64,000 nt of DNA from Gambelia wislizenii (taxonomy: Eukaryota > Chordata > Lepidosauria > Squamata > Crotaphytidae), in NCBI GenBank assembly GCA_030847615.1, contig JAUMIR010000014.1, positions 17,088,501-17,152,500 on the forward strand. Reading direction: 5' to 3'. The number at the start of each line of letters is the position of its first letter. Position 1 is the stretch's first letter. This document shows, one piece after another, positions 62,481 through 64,000 of this stretch. Below the pieces are notes generated by a model. The model saw only the letters and a program-made list of their open reading frames with translations. It made no database searches and had not been told where the DNA came from. The position numbers were made by a program, and so were the translations under genes.

Positions 62481-62531
62481 GACTCCTCCAGAGAGGCCAA
62501 CAGTTCTGGGACCCATTCACACTATGCAATT

Positions 62532-63034
62532 ACAGCTGGCCGTCTGTATCCACAAGTTCTGCATCGACAGATTCAACCAACCACAGCTCTAAAAAAAAAT
62601 GGATGAAGACTACGTAATTCCAAAAAACAAACCTTGCTGTTCGCCATTTTATATAAGGGATGCCATTTTACCATGTTATTGTATATAACGGGACGTGAAC
62701 ACCCAACGGATTTTGAGTCCTGGAGCCAAACCCTTGTGGCGCAGTAGTTAAATGCCAGGACTGCAAGCCACCACGTTGCAAGTTCGATTCCAACGGGCTC
62801 CAAGGTTCATTCAACCTTCCATCCTTTCGTAGGGCGGTAAAATGAGTACCCGGCTTGTGGGGGCAATTAGCTAACACACATTGGAAGCTGCTTAATGCAG
62901 TGTAGATGTGTAAATTGCTATTGCTTTAAAAAAAACAATTTGTAAGCTGCTCTGATAGCCTTGTGGCTGAAGAGTGGGATATAAATAAATAAATAAATAA
63001 ATACCCCAGAGGATCCGGAGGGCCCACTGTATAA
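62532..63034. mobile_element. Tigger-like MITE, type B, split by SINE S1
   Basis: CAGCTGGCCGTCTGTATCCA left, GAGGGCCCACTGTA right (63019-63032); AACCTTGCTGTTCGCCATTT inside. The SINE entered between GGAGCCAAACCC and CCCAGAGGATCC. Confidence 0.72.
62729..63002 (+). mobile_element. tRNA-derived SINE S1, complete reference copy
   Basis: Starts at the tRNA-like head GTGGCGCAGTAGTTAAATGC (A box), with B box AAGTTCGATTCC near 62780. Body GGTAAAATGAGTACCCGGCT and GCAATTAGCTAACACACATT; ends in (AAATA)n at 62982-63002. Pol III promoter intact by eye. Confidence 0.85.
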
Positions 63035-63235
63035 GACGGCATTATTCCACTTTAACAGCTATGGTTCTGTCCTATGGAATCCTGGGACTGGCAGTTTATG
63101 GAGGGGTATTTAGGACTCTCTGCCGGAGTGCTGTAGTGCCTCGCCAGACTTCCAGTCCTAGGTTTCCATGGGATGGAACCATGGCAGTTCAAGTGGAATC
63201 TATAGTGCTATAACTGTGGAGTGTGACTGGACCCC
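63030..63235. mobile_element. hAT-like MITE family D
   Basis: TTATTCCACTTTAACAGCTA, TATGGAATCCTGGGACTGGC, and inverted GGTTTCCATGGGATGG, GTGCTATAACTGTGGAGTGT. Same arrangement as 16045-16252. Confidence 0.68.
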
Positions 63236-63840
63236 TGGTAGATGTAGAATGGTTCTGTTTCTGGATTTCATGCCTTGTAACTCATCCCTGCTCCCGTATC
63301 CAGTCACACCCTAAATATACTTGGGATTTATTCACTCTGTTTTTCTTGTTCGAGGTATGATTAACTGTGGTGTGGGCAAGGTTTCCGTTCCTCCCTGTCA
63401 TCCCTTCCATGAACTCATCGTCCGTCCCCCCATCTTCTTCTCACAGTATCTACCTCCCCTGTTTTACACATTTAATTTTAAAACAACAACAACACTGTTA
63501 TACTATAGCACTTCAGCACCGTAAAAGCAAGGAGAAAAAAAGAAGAAATGTTCAGTCTGGTAACCAAAATGGAAAGGGGAAAGGAATGTTGGGGGGGGGG
63601 AGACAAAGATGACACCCCCCTTCCAACACGTCATCAGTGGGTCCGGCCAGAAATACAGGAGGAAACAAGATGGTGGAAATGGGCATGGGAATTTCACTCC
63701 TGCCTGCATTGGCAAAAAGAAAGGTGTGTCTAGTCCTGGAAATTCACCAGAAATAGACCTGGCTATTATTAAAAATTGTGGTACAATTTCCTGTCAAATC
63801 CAGAGGATTTTGGTCAGTCTGGAGGAGCCCTTAAAGACCA
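63236..63840. other. No recognisable feature
   Basis: (AAC)n at 63482-63495 and a G10 run at 63590-63600. No exon recognised. Confidence 0.4.
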
Positions 63841-64000
63841 AGGGCTCATCTGTACAAGCCAGGATACACCAGTTCCTTGCTGGTGTATCCTGGCTGTGGA
63901 TCAGGCCCATTCCTCCCCCGTTAGCACCTTCAAATGGTCCGGAGTCCAGACAGGCATGTTGGCCGTTACTGCCGCTGCTTCCGCCACAATCTCTGATGCT
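63841..64000. mobile_element. Family F/E-type element, cut by window end
   Basis: AGGGCTCATCTGTACAAGCC is the hAT-like end shared with F. A perfect 16-bp stem follows: AGCCAGGATACACCAG (63857-63872), 7-nt loop, CTGGTGTATCCTGGCT (63880-63895). Confidence 0.45.

Noticed and set aside
62729..62800. tRNA gene
   Set aside because: A and B boxes are present but the rest does not fold as a tRNA and continues into a SINE body with an AAATA tail.

Overview
The window looks like lizard (squamate) genomic DNA, intergenic or deep intronic. I found no host exon, RNA gene, CRISPR array or operon. The host call rests on the repeat mixture: many 5'-truncated CR1 LINE copies ending in ATTCTATG octamers, Bov-B and L2 LINE ends, L1 ORF2 C-termini, a SINE whose head is a 5S rRNA copy (5S-Sauria type), ACA-like tRNA SINEs with Bov-B-type tails, Penelope-like fragments, and many short Tigger-like and hAT-like non-autonomous DNA transposons. 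The genus cannot be read from this. Repeat family names are assigned from motifs and memory of families, not from a database search. Letters (A to P) are working labels for families defined by comparing copies inside this window.

Layout. 0-9 kb: an antisense LTR-like promoter/polyA region, a Penelope snap-back inside a SINE, a C2H2-finger LINE C-terminus, an hAT MITE with exact 8-bp target duplication, and the first two copies of family E. 9-19 kb: CR1-dominated, including a CR1 cluster inside a family I MITE and one nearly intact CR1 reverse-transcriptase fragment (17.4-18.4 kb). 19-32 kb: older sparse sequence, L2, Tigger MITEs, a small Tigger transposase fossil (27.3 kb) and an L1 ORF2 end with its Cys motif (31.3 kb). 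32-43 kb: CR1 oligomers, two minisatellites, and a deeply nested E element (36.9-38.6 kb). 43-50 kb: a polypurine tract (43.9-44.8 kb) and an oppositely oriented polypyrimidine tract (48.5-49.7 kb) flanking a Bov-B ORF split by a SINE and by a foldback MITE. 50-64 kb: the best in-frame CR1 RT fragment (50.9-51.9 kb), more CR1/MITE nests, a second Penelope snap-back with an exact 9-bp duplication, and a truncated family F element at the right edge.

How it works together: this is a record of layered transposition rather than a gene cluster. The nesting gives a relative chronology: older hAT-like families (D, E, F, I, G) were hit by Tigger MITEs, CR1 and SINEs. The most interesting candidates are (1) family E, whose four copies carry a YY1-like CCAACATGG core followed about 55-65 bp later by a CCAAT box; (2) CR1 3' ends joined in tandem at the same internal point at separate loci; (3) a TGA codon shared by three CR1 copies; (4) Penelope snap-back hairpins; and (5) the inverted pair of kilobase-scale purine/pyrimidine tracts. 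Long open frames over the tracts at 43.8-45.0 and 48.4-49.9 kb are low-complexity artefacts.
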